64,000 bases of DNA from Pseudomonas paraeruginosa PA7. GTDB taxonomy: Bacteria; Pseudomonadota; Gammaproteobacteria; Pseudomonadales; Pseudomonadaceae. The position numbers and the translations under genes were made by a program. Positions 37,739-45,536 of this stretch are shown one piece after another. Where the stretch lies: assembly GCF_000017205.1 (NCBI RefSeq), contig NC_009656.1, forward strand, positions 4,344,001-4,408,000. The letters are read 5' to 3'. The notes beneath the pieces were generated by a model, which worked only from the letters and a program-made list of their open reading frames with translations, was not told the DNA's origin and searched no databases. The number at the start of each line of letters is the position of its first letter. Within the stretch, counting starts at the first letter, position 1.

Positions 37739-39235
37739 CTACAGCGCGGACAACGCGCGGTATTCGTCCTGGGCGTGCTGGTCGGTCATGCCGCTGACGA
37801 AATCCTGCAGCATGCGGCAGCGGTAATAGAACTCCCACTGCTGCCGCGGCGCGGCGCCGTCCAGGCTCTTCATGGCTTCCAGGTAGGCCTTGATCTGCTG
37901 GCTCGGCAGCCGCCGCACCAGCAGTTGCGGGTGCGGGGTGGCCGCCTGGCGGCCCTCGGCGAGGGCCTGGAAATCCTCCGCCGGCAGGCGCAGCAGCGGC
38001 GCGTAGAAATCCAGCAGGCCCTGGATGATCCGGTAGCCCTGCAGTTCCAGGGTTTCCACCTCCGGATGGCAGAACACCCGTTCCATGGCCACATCCTTGA
38101 ACGTCTGGACGATGGCATGCGGCAGGCTGCCGTCCTCCACCAGCGCCCGCCCGAGGGTGCCGGCGTGCACCGCCTCGAGGTTGTCGATGAACTGCCGGGC
38201 GGCATGCCGGACCAGCGGATGGATCATCTTCACCCGCAGGCGGATGAAGAACTCGCTGACCTTATTGATCGGCTCCTGCTCGGCCTTTTCCAGCGAATAG
38301 GCGACCATCCGGCGGAAGCTCATGCCCTCGCGGTCGCCAGGTACCGGCGCATCCGGCGACTGGTGGACGGCGAACTTGTCCACCAGCAGGTCGGCCAGCT
38401 GGCCGATGCCGAGGATGCCCTTTTCCACCGAGTCTTCGATATCCGCCAGGCAGTAGGAGATGTCGTCGGCCGCCTCCATGATGTAGGCCACCGGGTGGCG
38501 CGTGCCCGGGCGCATGCCGAGAGCCTGGCGCAAGTCGCCGACGAAGGCCTCCTCGGACAGATAGAAGCCCGGCTTCTTGTTCAGGTAGTGGTTCGGCGCC
38601 GCCTTGTCCGGCCTCGGCTCATGGGCCGGGCGCACGTACTTGAGCAGGCCGGCGGTCTGCGTGTAGGTAAGGTTCAGGCGCAGCAGCTTGACCACTAGGC
38701 GGATGGCCTGGGCGTTGCCCTCGAAATGCTTGAGGTCGGTGAGCATGCGCTGCTGCAGCGGCGCATCGCCCTGGCCCGGCGGTACGCGCCGCTGGAACAG
38801 GCCGTCGAGGTTGCGCTCGAACCAGTCGTTGATGGCGAACTCGCCGAAATGGCCGAACGGCGGGTTGCCGATGTCATGCATCAGGCAGGCCATCTCCACC
38901 AGGCTCTCCAGCGCGCCCTCGAGCCCGTCCAGGCCGACCTCGGCGGCGCCCGGGCCGAGCTGGGCGAACAGCGTGCGGACAATGAAGCGCCCGGTCTGCT
39001 GCACTTCCAGCGAGTGGGTCAGGCGGCTGCGCACCGCGGCATTGCGCTCCAGCGGGAAGACCTGGGTCTTCTGCTGCAGGCGGCGCACCGCGGCGGAGTT
39101 GATGATCCGCCCGCGGTCGCTTTCCAGCTGGTAGACGATCTCCTGCAGATCGTCCTCGCCGGCATGTCCGAACGACTCCCGGTCATGCGGACGCTGACGG
39201 GATATCCGTTGCTTGAAATCCACGGCCCCTGGCAT
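37739..39235 (-). CDS. dgt: Deoxyguanosinetriphosphate triphosphohydrolase (Dgt-type dNTPase)
   Basis: An HD-domain enzyme that hydrolyses dNTPs to nucleoside and triphosphate, controlling dNTP pools. The 498-residue product has the metal-site motifs RLTHSLEVQQTGR, the HD pair in MHDIGNPPFGHFGE, and a later Asp in ADDISYCLADIEDS. The ATG at 39235 gives the type-1 Dgt length and a family-like start (PGAVDFKQRIS); the open frame to 39478 is not coding. The sirtuin gene follows at once. Confidence 0.9.
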   Translation of the reverse strand: MPGAVDFKQRISRQRPHDRESFGHAGEDDLQEIVYQLESDRGRIINSAAVRRLQQKTQVFPLERNAAVRSRLTHSLEVQQTGRFIVRTLFAQLGPGAAEVGLDGLEGALESLVEMACLMHDIGNPPFGHFGEFAINDWFERNLDGLFQRRVPPGQGDAPLQQRMLTDLKHFEGNAQAIRLVVKLLRLNLTYTQTAGLLKYVRPAHEPRPDKAAPNHYLNKKPGFYLSEEAFVGDLRQALGMRPGTRHPVAYIMEAADDISYCLADIEDSVEKGILGIGQLADLLVDKFAVHQSPDAPVPGDREGMSFRRMVAYSLEKAEQEPINKVSEFFIRLRVKMIHPLVRHAARQFIDNLEAVHAGTLGRALVEDGSLPHAIVQTFKDVAMERVFCHPEVETLELQGYRIIQGLLDFYAPLLRLPAEDFQALAEGRQAATPHPQLLVRRLPSQQIKAYLEAMKSLDGAAPRQQWEFYYRCRMLQDFVSGMTDQHAQDEYRALSAL

Positions 39236-39465
39236 CTGGCGCTGTTCTCCACTCTGTCGACTGCGAACCCCGAGCCTAGCGCGTGGCGGCGGTTTAACCA
39301 AGGTCGCGACAATCCGTCCCACTACCGTTCGCGGTGCGCCATCTTCCACGCGCCGCGGCAACTGGCAGAATACCCCGCTCGGCCCGAGCGACCCCCGCCG
39401 CAGAACGGGGGCGCCGCCGATAGTGCGTGCACCCGTGGAAACAGGAACGTTCAGGGAGGTTCCGC

Positions 39466-39786
39466 ATGAGCATCTCATCCACCGACATTTGCCAGGCCGC
39501 CGACGCCCTCAAGGGCTTCGTCGGTTTCAACCGCAAGACCGGCCGCTACATCGTGCGCTTCAGCGAAGACTCCTTCGGCATGGACGTACCCGACGACAGC
39601 ATCACGCCCACCAGCGAATTCGTCTGGAGCTCGGTGCGCGACGACGTCATGCGCCTGGGTCGCGAGCAACTGCAGATCCTGCTGGAACAGAACATCAACG
39701 AACGGCTGAACATCGGCGAACCGCTGCTGGTCTACCTGCGCCGCCAGGACCTGCCGGAAATCACCGCGCAGCGGCAGTTGCGCTGA
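39466..39786 (+). CDS. Conserved small protein of unknown function
   Basis: I do not recognise a family. The 106-residue acidic, soluble product contains ALKGFVGFNRKTGRYIVRFSED and LLEQNINERLNIGEPLLVYLRRQDL. GGGAGG lies seven bases before the ATG at 39466, so translation is well supported. It is divergent from dgt and corresponds in place to PAO1 PA1123. Confidence 0.8.
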   Translation: MSISSTDICQAADALKGFVGFNRKTGRYIVRFSEDSFGMDVPDDSITPTSEFVWSSVRDDVMRLGREQLQILLEQNINERLNIGEPLLVYLRRQDLPEITAQRQLR

Positions 39787-39855
39787 GCGCCCTGCTGAAG
39801 GCGCCCGCCGCTGGTCAACGGCCAGTCGCGCGGGCGCTGCGCGGGAGGGGGCGCC

Positions 39856-40053
39856 ATGAGCAAGGCAATGAACGCGGAGAAGGAAATCCGCAGGAAGCCG
39901 CTGCGGAGCGCCCGGCAGAAGCGCCTGGCGAAGCGCGTGAAGAAAAGCACACCGCGAGCCCTGCCCGGCGCGCGCCGGCACAGGGATGAACCGGAGCGAC
40001 GGGCGCTCAGTCGTCGGCGGCGGGATCCAGCCCGGGGAACAGTACCTCGGTGA
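39856..40053 (+). CDS. Possible small, very basic protein
   Basis: A 65-codon frame with an excellent ribosome binding site (GGGAGGGGG, five bases before ATG). It encodes mostly Arg, Lys and Ala ([22 protein letters not shown]). Its last 47 bases overlap the end of the convergent def gene. The part before the overlap looks like a nucleic-acid-binding tail; the overlapping part may be read-through of GC-rich sequence. No family recognised. Confidence 0.35.
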   Translation: MSKAMNAEKEIRRKPLRSARQKRLAKRVKKSTPRALPGARRHRDEPERRALSRRRRDPARGTVPR

Positions 40054-40546
40054 AGCCGAACTTGCCGAAGTCGGTGATCCGCGAGGGATACAGGCGGCCG
40101 ATCAGGTGGTCGCACTCATGTTGCACCACCCGTGCATGGAAGCCCTCGACGCTGCGGTCGATGGGTTTCCCCTGCGGATCGACGCCCTGGTAGCGGATGC
40201 GCCGGTGGCGCGGGACCATGCCGCGCAAGCCGGGCACCGACAGGCAGCCTTCCCAGCCTTCCTCAATCTCGTCGTCCAGCGCCGTGATGCGCGGATTCAG
40301 CAGGATGGTCGGCGGTACCGCCGGGGCGTCCGGATAGCGCTCGCTGCGCTCGAAGCCGAAGATCACCAGCTGCAGGTCGACGCCGATCTGCGGCGCGGCC
40401 AGGCCGACGCCGCCGACGTGGCGCATGGTTTCGAACATGTCGTCGATCAGCCGCTGCAACTCCTGGCTGCCGAACGACTCGGCGGGTACCGGCGGCGCGA
40501 TGCGCAGCAAGCGCTCGTCGCCCATCTTCAGGATTTCCCGGATCAT
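40007..40546 (-). CDS. def: Peptide deformylase
   Basis: Removes the formyl group from the N-terminal Met of new proteins. The 179-residue metalloenzyme has all three family motifs: [16 protein letters not shown] (metal-ligand Cys) and QHECDHL (metal-ligand His pair and catalytic Glu). P. aeruginosa has more than one deformylase; this one is not next to fmt and corresponds to PAO1 PA1122. It is monocistronic and divergent from the yfiRNB operon. Confidence 0.95.
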   Translation of the reverse strand: MIREILKMGDERLLRIAPPVPAESFGSQELQRLIDDMFETMRHVGGVGLAAPQIGVDLQLVIFGFERSERYPDAPAVPPTILLNPRITALDDEIEEGWEGCLSVPGLRGMVPRHRRIRYQGVDPQGKPIDRSVEGFHARVVQHECDHLIGRLYPSRITDFGKFGFTEVLFPGLDPAADD

Positions 40547-40756
40547 TCCACACCCCAGATAAAATCAGAATCCTCCTACATGCTCCGCCAGAAAACCAGA
40601 CAGGACAAGGCGCCAAGCCCTTCACCTTCGCCTCGATTGCGCCATTGAATTGACGCCGAGCCGGTTTCTTTCCCCGCGCATCCGGTAATATTCGCCGCAC
40701 ATAACGCTACACTGGCCAGTTGTGCCGCCGTGCCTTTTCCCTGGAGGAATCCCTTT

Positions 40757-41335
40757 TTGCTTGCGTTCGGATCGCCTGCCTCGCAGACCCTCGACCCGTA
40801 CAGGCGCACCCTCGCCTGGCTGGTTCTGGCGGGCCTGTGCCTGTGCGGCGGCCAGCTGTGGGCGGAGGAGACGCGGGTCTCGGTGGAACAGCGCAGCAAT
40901 GCAGTGAGCCAGGTGCTACTGGGTATCTTCAGCTACGTGCGCTGGCCCAAGGAGCCCACGGTCCTGCAATTGTGCGTGGTAGGCCCGACCGAGTATGCCG
41001 ACGGCATGCTTCGCGGCATGGTCCAGGCCAATGGCCGCCGGGTACAGGTGGAGCGCCGCGCGGTGGACAACCCCGGACTCGGCACGCTGTGCAACGTGAT
41101 CTACCTGGGGGTGGTCGACGAACGCGAACGCCGGCAGGTGTTCCGCAGCCTGGCCGGGCATCCGGTGCTGTCGATCAGCGAACGCGGCAGCGAGTGCAGC
41201 GTCGGCAGCATGTTCTGCCTCAATGTCGGCGGCCCGCGCATCACCTTCGAGGCCAACCTCGACTCCATCGCCCGCAGCGGCGTACGCGTCCACCCGAGCG
41301 TACTGAAACTGGCAAGGCGGCAGGCTACCCCGTGA
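40757..41335 (+). CDS. yfiR: Periplasmic repressor of the diguanylate cyclase YfiN (YfiR)
   Basis: YfiR binds the periplasmic domain of YfiN and keeps it inactive; loss raises c-di-GMP and gives small-colony variants. The product has a signal peptide (LAWLVLAGLCLCGG...WA) and conserved cysteines for the two regulatory disulphides. I prefer the TTG at 40757, with GGAGG nine bases before it, which gives 192 residues, close to the known 190. The in-frame GTG at 40730 has no ribosome binding site. The stop overlaps the yfiN start (ATGA). Confidence 0.88.
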   Translation: MLAFGSPASQTLDPYRRTLAWLVLAGLCLCGGQLWAEETRVSVEQRSNAVSQVLLGIFSYVRWPKEPTVLQLCVVGPTEYADGMLRGMVQANGRRVQVERRAVDNPGLGTLCNVIYLGVVDERERRQVFRSLAGHPVLSISERGSECSVGSMFCLNVGGPRITFEANLDSIARSGVRVHPSVLKLARRQATP

Positions 41336-42639
41336 TGAATCGTCGTCGCTATACGGGCTCCAATCCTTCCCTGCGCCGGGTGCTCTATCGCGCACACCTG
41401 GGAGTGGCACTGGTCGCCGTGTTCACCGCCGGGCTGGCGGTGACCCTGGTCGGGCTGCTGACCCTGCGCGCCTACGCCGACCCCAACCAGCAACTGATCG
41501 CCCGCTCGATCAGCTATACCGTCGAGGCCGCGGTGGTCTTCGGCGACGCCCAGGCCGCCGAGGAGTCCCTGGCACTCATCGCGTCCAGCGAGGAGGTCTC
41601 CAGCGCCATCGTCTACGACAGGCAGGGCCGGACCCTGGCCAGCTGGCACCGGGAAAGCACCGGGCCGCTGCACCTCATGGAACAGCAACTGGCACACTGG
41701 CTGCTCAGCGCGCCGACCGAGCAGCCGATCCTCCACGAAGGGCAGAGGATCGGCTCGGTGGAAGTCAAGGGTTCCGGCGGCAGCCTGCTGCGCTTCCTGC
41801 TCACCGGCTTCGCCGGGATGATCCTCTGCCTGCTGCTCACCGCGCTGGGCGCCTTCTACCTGTCGCGGCGCCTGGTCCGCGGCATCGTCGGACCGCTCGA
41901 CCAACTCGCCCGGGTCGCGCATACCGTGCGCCGCGAGCGCGACTTCGAGAAACGCGTGCCGGAGGCCGCCATCGCCGAGCTGAGCCAGCTGGGCGAGGAC
42001 TTCAACGCCCTGCTCGACGAGCTCGAATCCTGGCAGGCGCGCCTGCGGGACGAGAACGCCTCGCTGGCGCACCTGGCCCATCACGACAGCCTGACCAACC
42101 TGCCCAACCGCGCGTTCTTCGAAGGCCGCCTGAGCCGCGCCCTGCGCGACGCCATGCAGCATCGCGAACAGCTGGCGGTGCTGTTCATCGACAGCGACCG
42201 CTTCAAGGAGATCAATGACCGTCTCGGCCACGCAGCCGGCGACACCGTGCTGGTCAACATCGCCATGCGCATCCGCGGCCAGTTGCGCGAGAGCGACCTG
42301 GTGGCGCGCCTGGGTGGCGACGAATTCGCCGTGCTGCTCGCGCCGCTGGCCTCCGGCTCCGACGCCCTGCGCATCGCCGACAACATCATCGCCAGCATGC
42401 AGGCGCCAATCCGCCTGGCCGACGGCAGCACCGTCAGCACCTCGCTGACCATCGGCATCGCTCTCTATCCCGATCACGCGGACAACCCCGCGGCGCTGCT
42501 CCACGACGCCGACATGGCGATGTACATCGCCAAGCGCCAGGCCCGAGGCAGCCGACGCCTGGCGGACCTCAACGACCCCCGCATCCTGCAACAAGAAAAG
42601 GAGATAGACCGTGCTACCCCAGAGGTTCCACCCAAGTAG
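41335..42639 (+). CDS. yfiN: Membrane diguanylate cyclase YfiN (TpbB)
   Basis: YfiN makes c-di-GMP and drives biofilm and SCV formation. In the 434 residues there is a first membrane helix (about 21-43), a periplasmic PAS-like domain, a second helix (about 157-180), HAMP, then GGDEF. The active site GGDEF is intact at 327-331, with an inhibitory RxxD site (RESD) at the proper five-residue distance before it. Start and stop overlap yfiR and yfiB, so the three are translationally coupled. Confidence 0.95.
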   Translation: MNRRRYTGSNPSLRRVLYRAHLGVALVAVFTAGLAVTLVGLLTLRAYADPNQQLIARSISYTVEAAVVFGDAQAAEESLALIASSEEVSSAIVYDRQGRTLASWHRESTGPLHLMEQQLAHWLLSAPTEQPILHEGQRIGSVEVKGSGGSLLRFLLTGFAGMILCLLLTALGAFYLSRRLVRGIVGPLDQLARVAHTVRRERDFEKRVPEAAIAELSQLGEDFNALLDELESWQARLRDENASLAHLAHHDSLTNLPNRAFFEGRLSRALRDAMQHREQLAVLFIDSDRFKEINDRLGHAAGDTVLVNIAMRIRGQLRESDLVARLGGDEFAVLLAPLASGSDALRIADNIIASMQAPIRLADGSTVSTSLTIGIALYPDHADNPAALLHDADMAMYIAKRQARGSRRLADLNDPRILQQEKEIDRATPEVPPK

Positions 42640-43120
42640 ATTGCTCATCCTCGCCCTGTTCGGTCTGCTGCTCGGCCTGACCGGCTGCCAGACCAAGCCG
42701 CCGCAGACGACCGGCCTGACCGCGGAGCAGATCGCCGTGCTCCAGGAACAGGGCTTCGAACTCCGCGACGAGGGCTGGGAGTTCGGCATGTCGAGCAAGG
42801 TGCTGTTCGGCAACAACCTCGATCGCCTCAATCCGGACAGCCGCACCACCCTGACGAAGATCGCCCGCGCCCTGCTCGACGTAGGCATCGACAAGGTCCG
42901 CCTGGAAGGGCACACCGACAATTACGGCGACGAAGGCTACAACCTGAAGCTGTCCGAGCGCCGCGCCGAGTCGGTGGCCGCGGTGTTCCGCGAGGCCGGC
43001 ATGCCGGCGGCCAACATCGAGGTCCGCGGCCTGGGCATGAGCAGGCCGGTGGCGGACAACAAGACCCGCGCCGGACGCAGCGAGAACCGCCGCGTCGCGA
43101 TCATCGTTCCCGCCGGGTAG
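42611..43120 (+). CDS. yfiB: Outer-membrane OmpA-like lipoprotein YfiB
   Basis: YfiB sequesters YfiR at the outer membrane and so releases YfiN. The 169-residue lipoprotein has a lipobox LTGC (lipidated Cys about 26). The C-terminal OmpA peptidoglycan-binding domain contains VRLEGHTDNYGDEGYNLKLS and GRSENRRVAI. The start is a GTG at 42611 with AAAGGAGA before it, inside the yfiN 3' end (29-base overlap). Confidence 0.94.
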   Translation: MLPQRFHPSRLLILALFGLLLGLTGCQTKPPQTTGLTAEQIAVLQEQGFELRDEGWEFGMSSKVLFGNNLDRLNPDSRTTLTKIARALLDVGIDKVRLEGHTDNYGDEGYNLKLSERRAESVAAVFREAGMPAANIEVRGLGMSRPVADNKTRAGRSENRRVAIIVPAG

Positions 43121-43393
43121 ACCTGCGCTCGCGAGCTGCGTACGGCCCACCCGTACCCGGCCCGTCCATCGCCCCGCACCACCGGTACTCCGCTTCCGGC
43201 CTATGTTGAAGGAAGGCGCCAGTGGCCTGGCGTCCCGACCGTCGTTGCCGGGAATGCCGGACTGGATGCCGCATAAACAACGAACGATCCCGCCCCACCC
43301 GCCGCTTGCGGACGCCCGGGGTCCACCGACAGGGGGTATCCACCTTCGCCTGTTCACCCACGGAACAGGCCGTCAGACGATGGGAGGCATGCC

Positions 43394-43948
43394 ATGAAGC
43401 GGCATTACTACATCAGCGACAACCTCGACGAGCTGGAACGGCTCGAAGCCGAACTGGAAGCCAGCGGCATCGCCACCGAGCAGATCCACGTCCTCAGCGA
43501 CGAGGATGCGGAAGCCGGCCGGCACCACCTGCACGAAGTCTCGCCATTCATGAAGAAGGACGTGGTCCGTTCCGGCCGCGTCGGCCTGCTGATCGGCCTG
43601 GCCCTGGCCATCGTCGCGGTGGCCGCCGCCTACGCCAGCGGCTGGACCGAAACCGCCGCCGGCTGGATCCCGGTGCTGTTCCTCGGCGCCGTGCTCTGCG
43701 CCTTCTGCCTGTGGGAGGGCAGCTTCTTCGGCCTGCAACGGCCGAACAGTGCCTTCCGCCCCTTCGAGGAGCGCCTGCGGCAGGGCCAGCACCTGTTCTT
43801 CGTCGACGTGAAAAGCGCCCAGGAACCGATCCTGGCCAATGTCGTCAGCCATCACCCACGCCTGCAGGACGCCGGCACCGGCAGCGCCGCCTCGCCGCTG
43901 CTGACGGGCTGGCAGCAGCGCTGGCGGCAGTTCCGGCGGATGGTCTGA
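43394..43948 (+). CDS. Small membrane protein with two transmembrane segments
   Basis: A 184-residue protein of unknown function. The N-terminal part (YYISDNLDELERLEAELEASG) resembles the soluble ferredoxin-like domain found in some magnesium-transporter-like and stress proteins. Two membrane helices follow (about 60-80 and 88-108), then a cytoplasmic tail. GGGAGG lies seven bases before the ATG. It stands alone 273 bases after yfiB and corresponds to PAO1 PA1118. Confidence 0.8.
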   Translation: MKRHYYISDNLDELERLEAELEASGIATEQIHVLSDEDAEAGRHHLHEVSPFMKKDVVRSGRVGLLIGLALAIVAVAAAYASGWTETAAGWIPVLFLGAVLCAFCLWEGSFFGLQRPNSAFRPFEERLRQGQHLFFVDVKSAQEPILANVVSHHPRLQDAGTGSAASPLLTGWQQRWRQFRRMV

Positions 43949-44058
43949 GCGTCGGGGCCTGCGCCTTCTCGGCGGCCGGCCCTGGCCTGGCCAGTCGCTG
44001 CTAGAATAGCCGGCTAGCCGCCCGCCATCCCGGCCGGCGCGGCCCGTCAGGAAACTCC

Positions 44059-44433
44059 ATGAAACTCGATAAAGCCGCAGCCATCGCGCAGCTCAACCAG
44101 GCCCTGGGCATGTCCGTGCTGGACTCCGGCAACACCCTGCTCGCCCGTTTCAACAAGAGCAAGAATGCCTGGTGGTTCGATATCCCGCTGAGCCAGCTGA
44201 AGACCGGCAAGTTCCTCAACCTGTTGCTGCTGAGCCCGGCCGGCGACGCCGTGGAGCACCTGAAGGTGCCTACCAGCTTTCTCCGCCAGCAGCAGGAAGG
44301 CCTGGAGCTGCGCGACAAGAACGCCCGCCGGCCGACCCTGAGCCTGGAACTGAGCGCCGACGCCGGTAGGCGCCTGCGCGATATCCGTCCGGGTGGCACC
44401 GGGCTGGACTTCGCCGCGTTCCTGCAGCCCTGA
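44059..44433 (+). CDS. Conserved small protein of unknown function
   Basis: The 124-residue soluble product reads KLDKAAAIAQLNQALGM...ARFNKSKNAWWFDIPLSQL...FLRQQQEGLELRDK and has no signal or membrane segment. AGGAAAC lies five bases before the ATG. I do not recognise the family. It ends 12 bases before the convergent CvfB-like gene. Confidence 0.8.
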   Translation: MKLDKAAAIAQLNQALGMSVLDSGNTLLARFNKSKNAWWFDIPLSQLKTGKFLNLLLLSPAGDAVEHLKVPTSFLRQQQEGLELRDKNARRPTLSLELSADAGRRLRDIRPGGTGLDFAAFLQP

Positions 44434-44445
44434 GCGGCGGCGGCT

Positions 44446-45285
44446 TCAGCGCTGCAGTTCGATGCGCTCCGGGTGGATCAGGATCAGGCCTTTCTTGTAG
44501 AGGCCGCCGATGGCCTTCTTGAAGGTACCCTTGCTGACCCCAAACAGCCGGTGGATGTCTTCCGGCGAACTCTTGTCGCTCAGCGGCAGGCTGCCGCCGG
44601 CTTCCAGCAGCCGGGCGAGGATCTGCTGGCTGAGTTCCACGGCAGCCTCGGCACCGACCGGCTGCAGGCTCAGGGCGATCTTGCCGTCCGCGCGCAGTTC
44701 CCTGATGTAGCCCTGCTCGCGCATGCCGCTGCGGAGGAAGCGGAACGCCTCGTTCTTGTGGATCAGGCCCCAGTGCTTGCCCTCGATGATTGCCTTGAAG
44801 CCCATCTCGGTCCGCTCCACCACCAGCAGGTCGACCGCCTGGCCGACGCTGTAGCGCGGCGGAACGTTGTCCAGCTGGCGGTCGAGGCGGGCGGTGGCGG
44901 TGATGCGGTTGGTGCGCTTGTCCAGGTAGACGTAGACCACGCAGTAGTCGCCGACCTGCAGCGGCCGCTTCTCTTCCGAGTGCGGCAGCAGCAGGTCCTT
45001 GGGCAGGCCCCAGTCGAGGAACAGGCCGATCCGGTTGATCTCCACCACTTTCAGGCTGGCGAAACCGCCGACCTGGACCTTCGGCGTCTGGGTGGTGGCG
45101 ATCAGGCGATCGTCGCTGTCCAGGTAGATGAATACGTTGAGCCAGTCGCCCACCTCGCTGGGCTGGTCCTTCGGCACATAGCGCCTGGGCAGGAGGATCT
45201 CGCCGTGCTGGGTACCGTCGAGGTACAGCCCGAACTCGGTGTGCTTGACCACCTGCAGGGAATTGAAACGCCCGATGACCGCCAT
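44446..45285 (-). CDS. CvfB/YitL-family S1-like RNA-binding protein
   Basis: A 279-residue protein made of consecutive S1-like OB folds (about 1-215: GRFNSLQVVKHTEFGLYLDG, FASLKVVEINRIGLFLDWGLP, VGQAVDLLVVERTEMGFKAI) and a C-terminal winged helix (SSPEDIHRLFGVSKGTFKKAIGGLYKKGLI). This is the architecture of CvfB, an RNA-binding regulator of virulence genes in Staphylococcus. The role in Pseudomonas is not established. It is monocistronic and divergent from the sulfatase-type gene. Confidence 0.88.
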   Translation of the reverse strand: MAVIGRFNSLQVVKHTEFGLYLDGTQHGEILLPRRYVPKDQPSEVGDWLNVFIYLDSDDRLIATTQTPKVQVGGFASLKVVEINRIGLFLDWGLPKDLLLPHSEEKRPLQVGDYCVVYVYLDKRTNRITATARLDRQLDNVPPRYSVGQAVDLLVVERTEMGFKAIIEGKHWGLIHKNEAFRFLRSGMREQGYIRELRADGKIALSLQPVGAEAAVELSQQILARLLEAGGSLPLSDKSSPEDIHRLFGVSKGTFKKAIGGLYKKGLILIHPERIELQR

Positions 45286-45536
45286 GCTGACTCCTTCTGT
45301 CGAAGGGGCGGCATTCTACCGCCCGCGCCGGGTCCGGGCTGAAGTTTTTGCCACGGCACCGGCGCCGCTCATCGTCCGCGCGACCGTTCAGGCCGAAACA
45401 TCCTGAAGCACGCGGAAATTTCCCAAATGCCGACTGTCTACTGGCAGCAAGCACAACGATGTTTCAAAATCGTTAATCTTTAATTCTTTTTTGGAACATC
45501 CTTATAAAGGATCGCCTCCGTTCACCAGGAGTTCCT

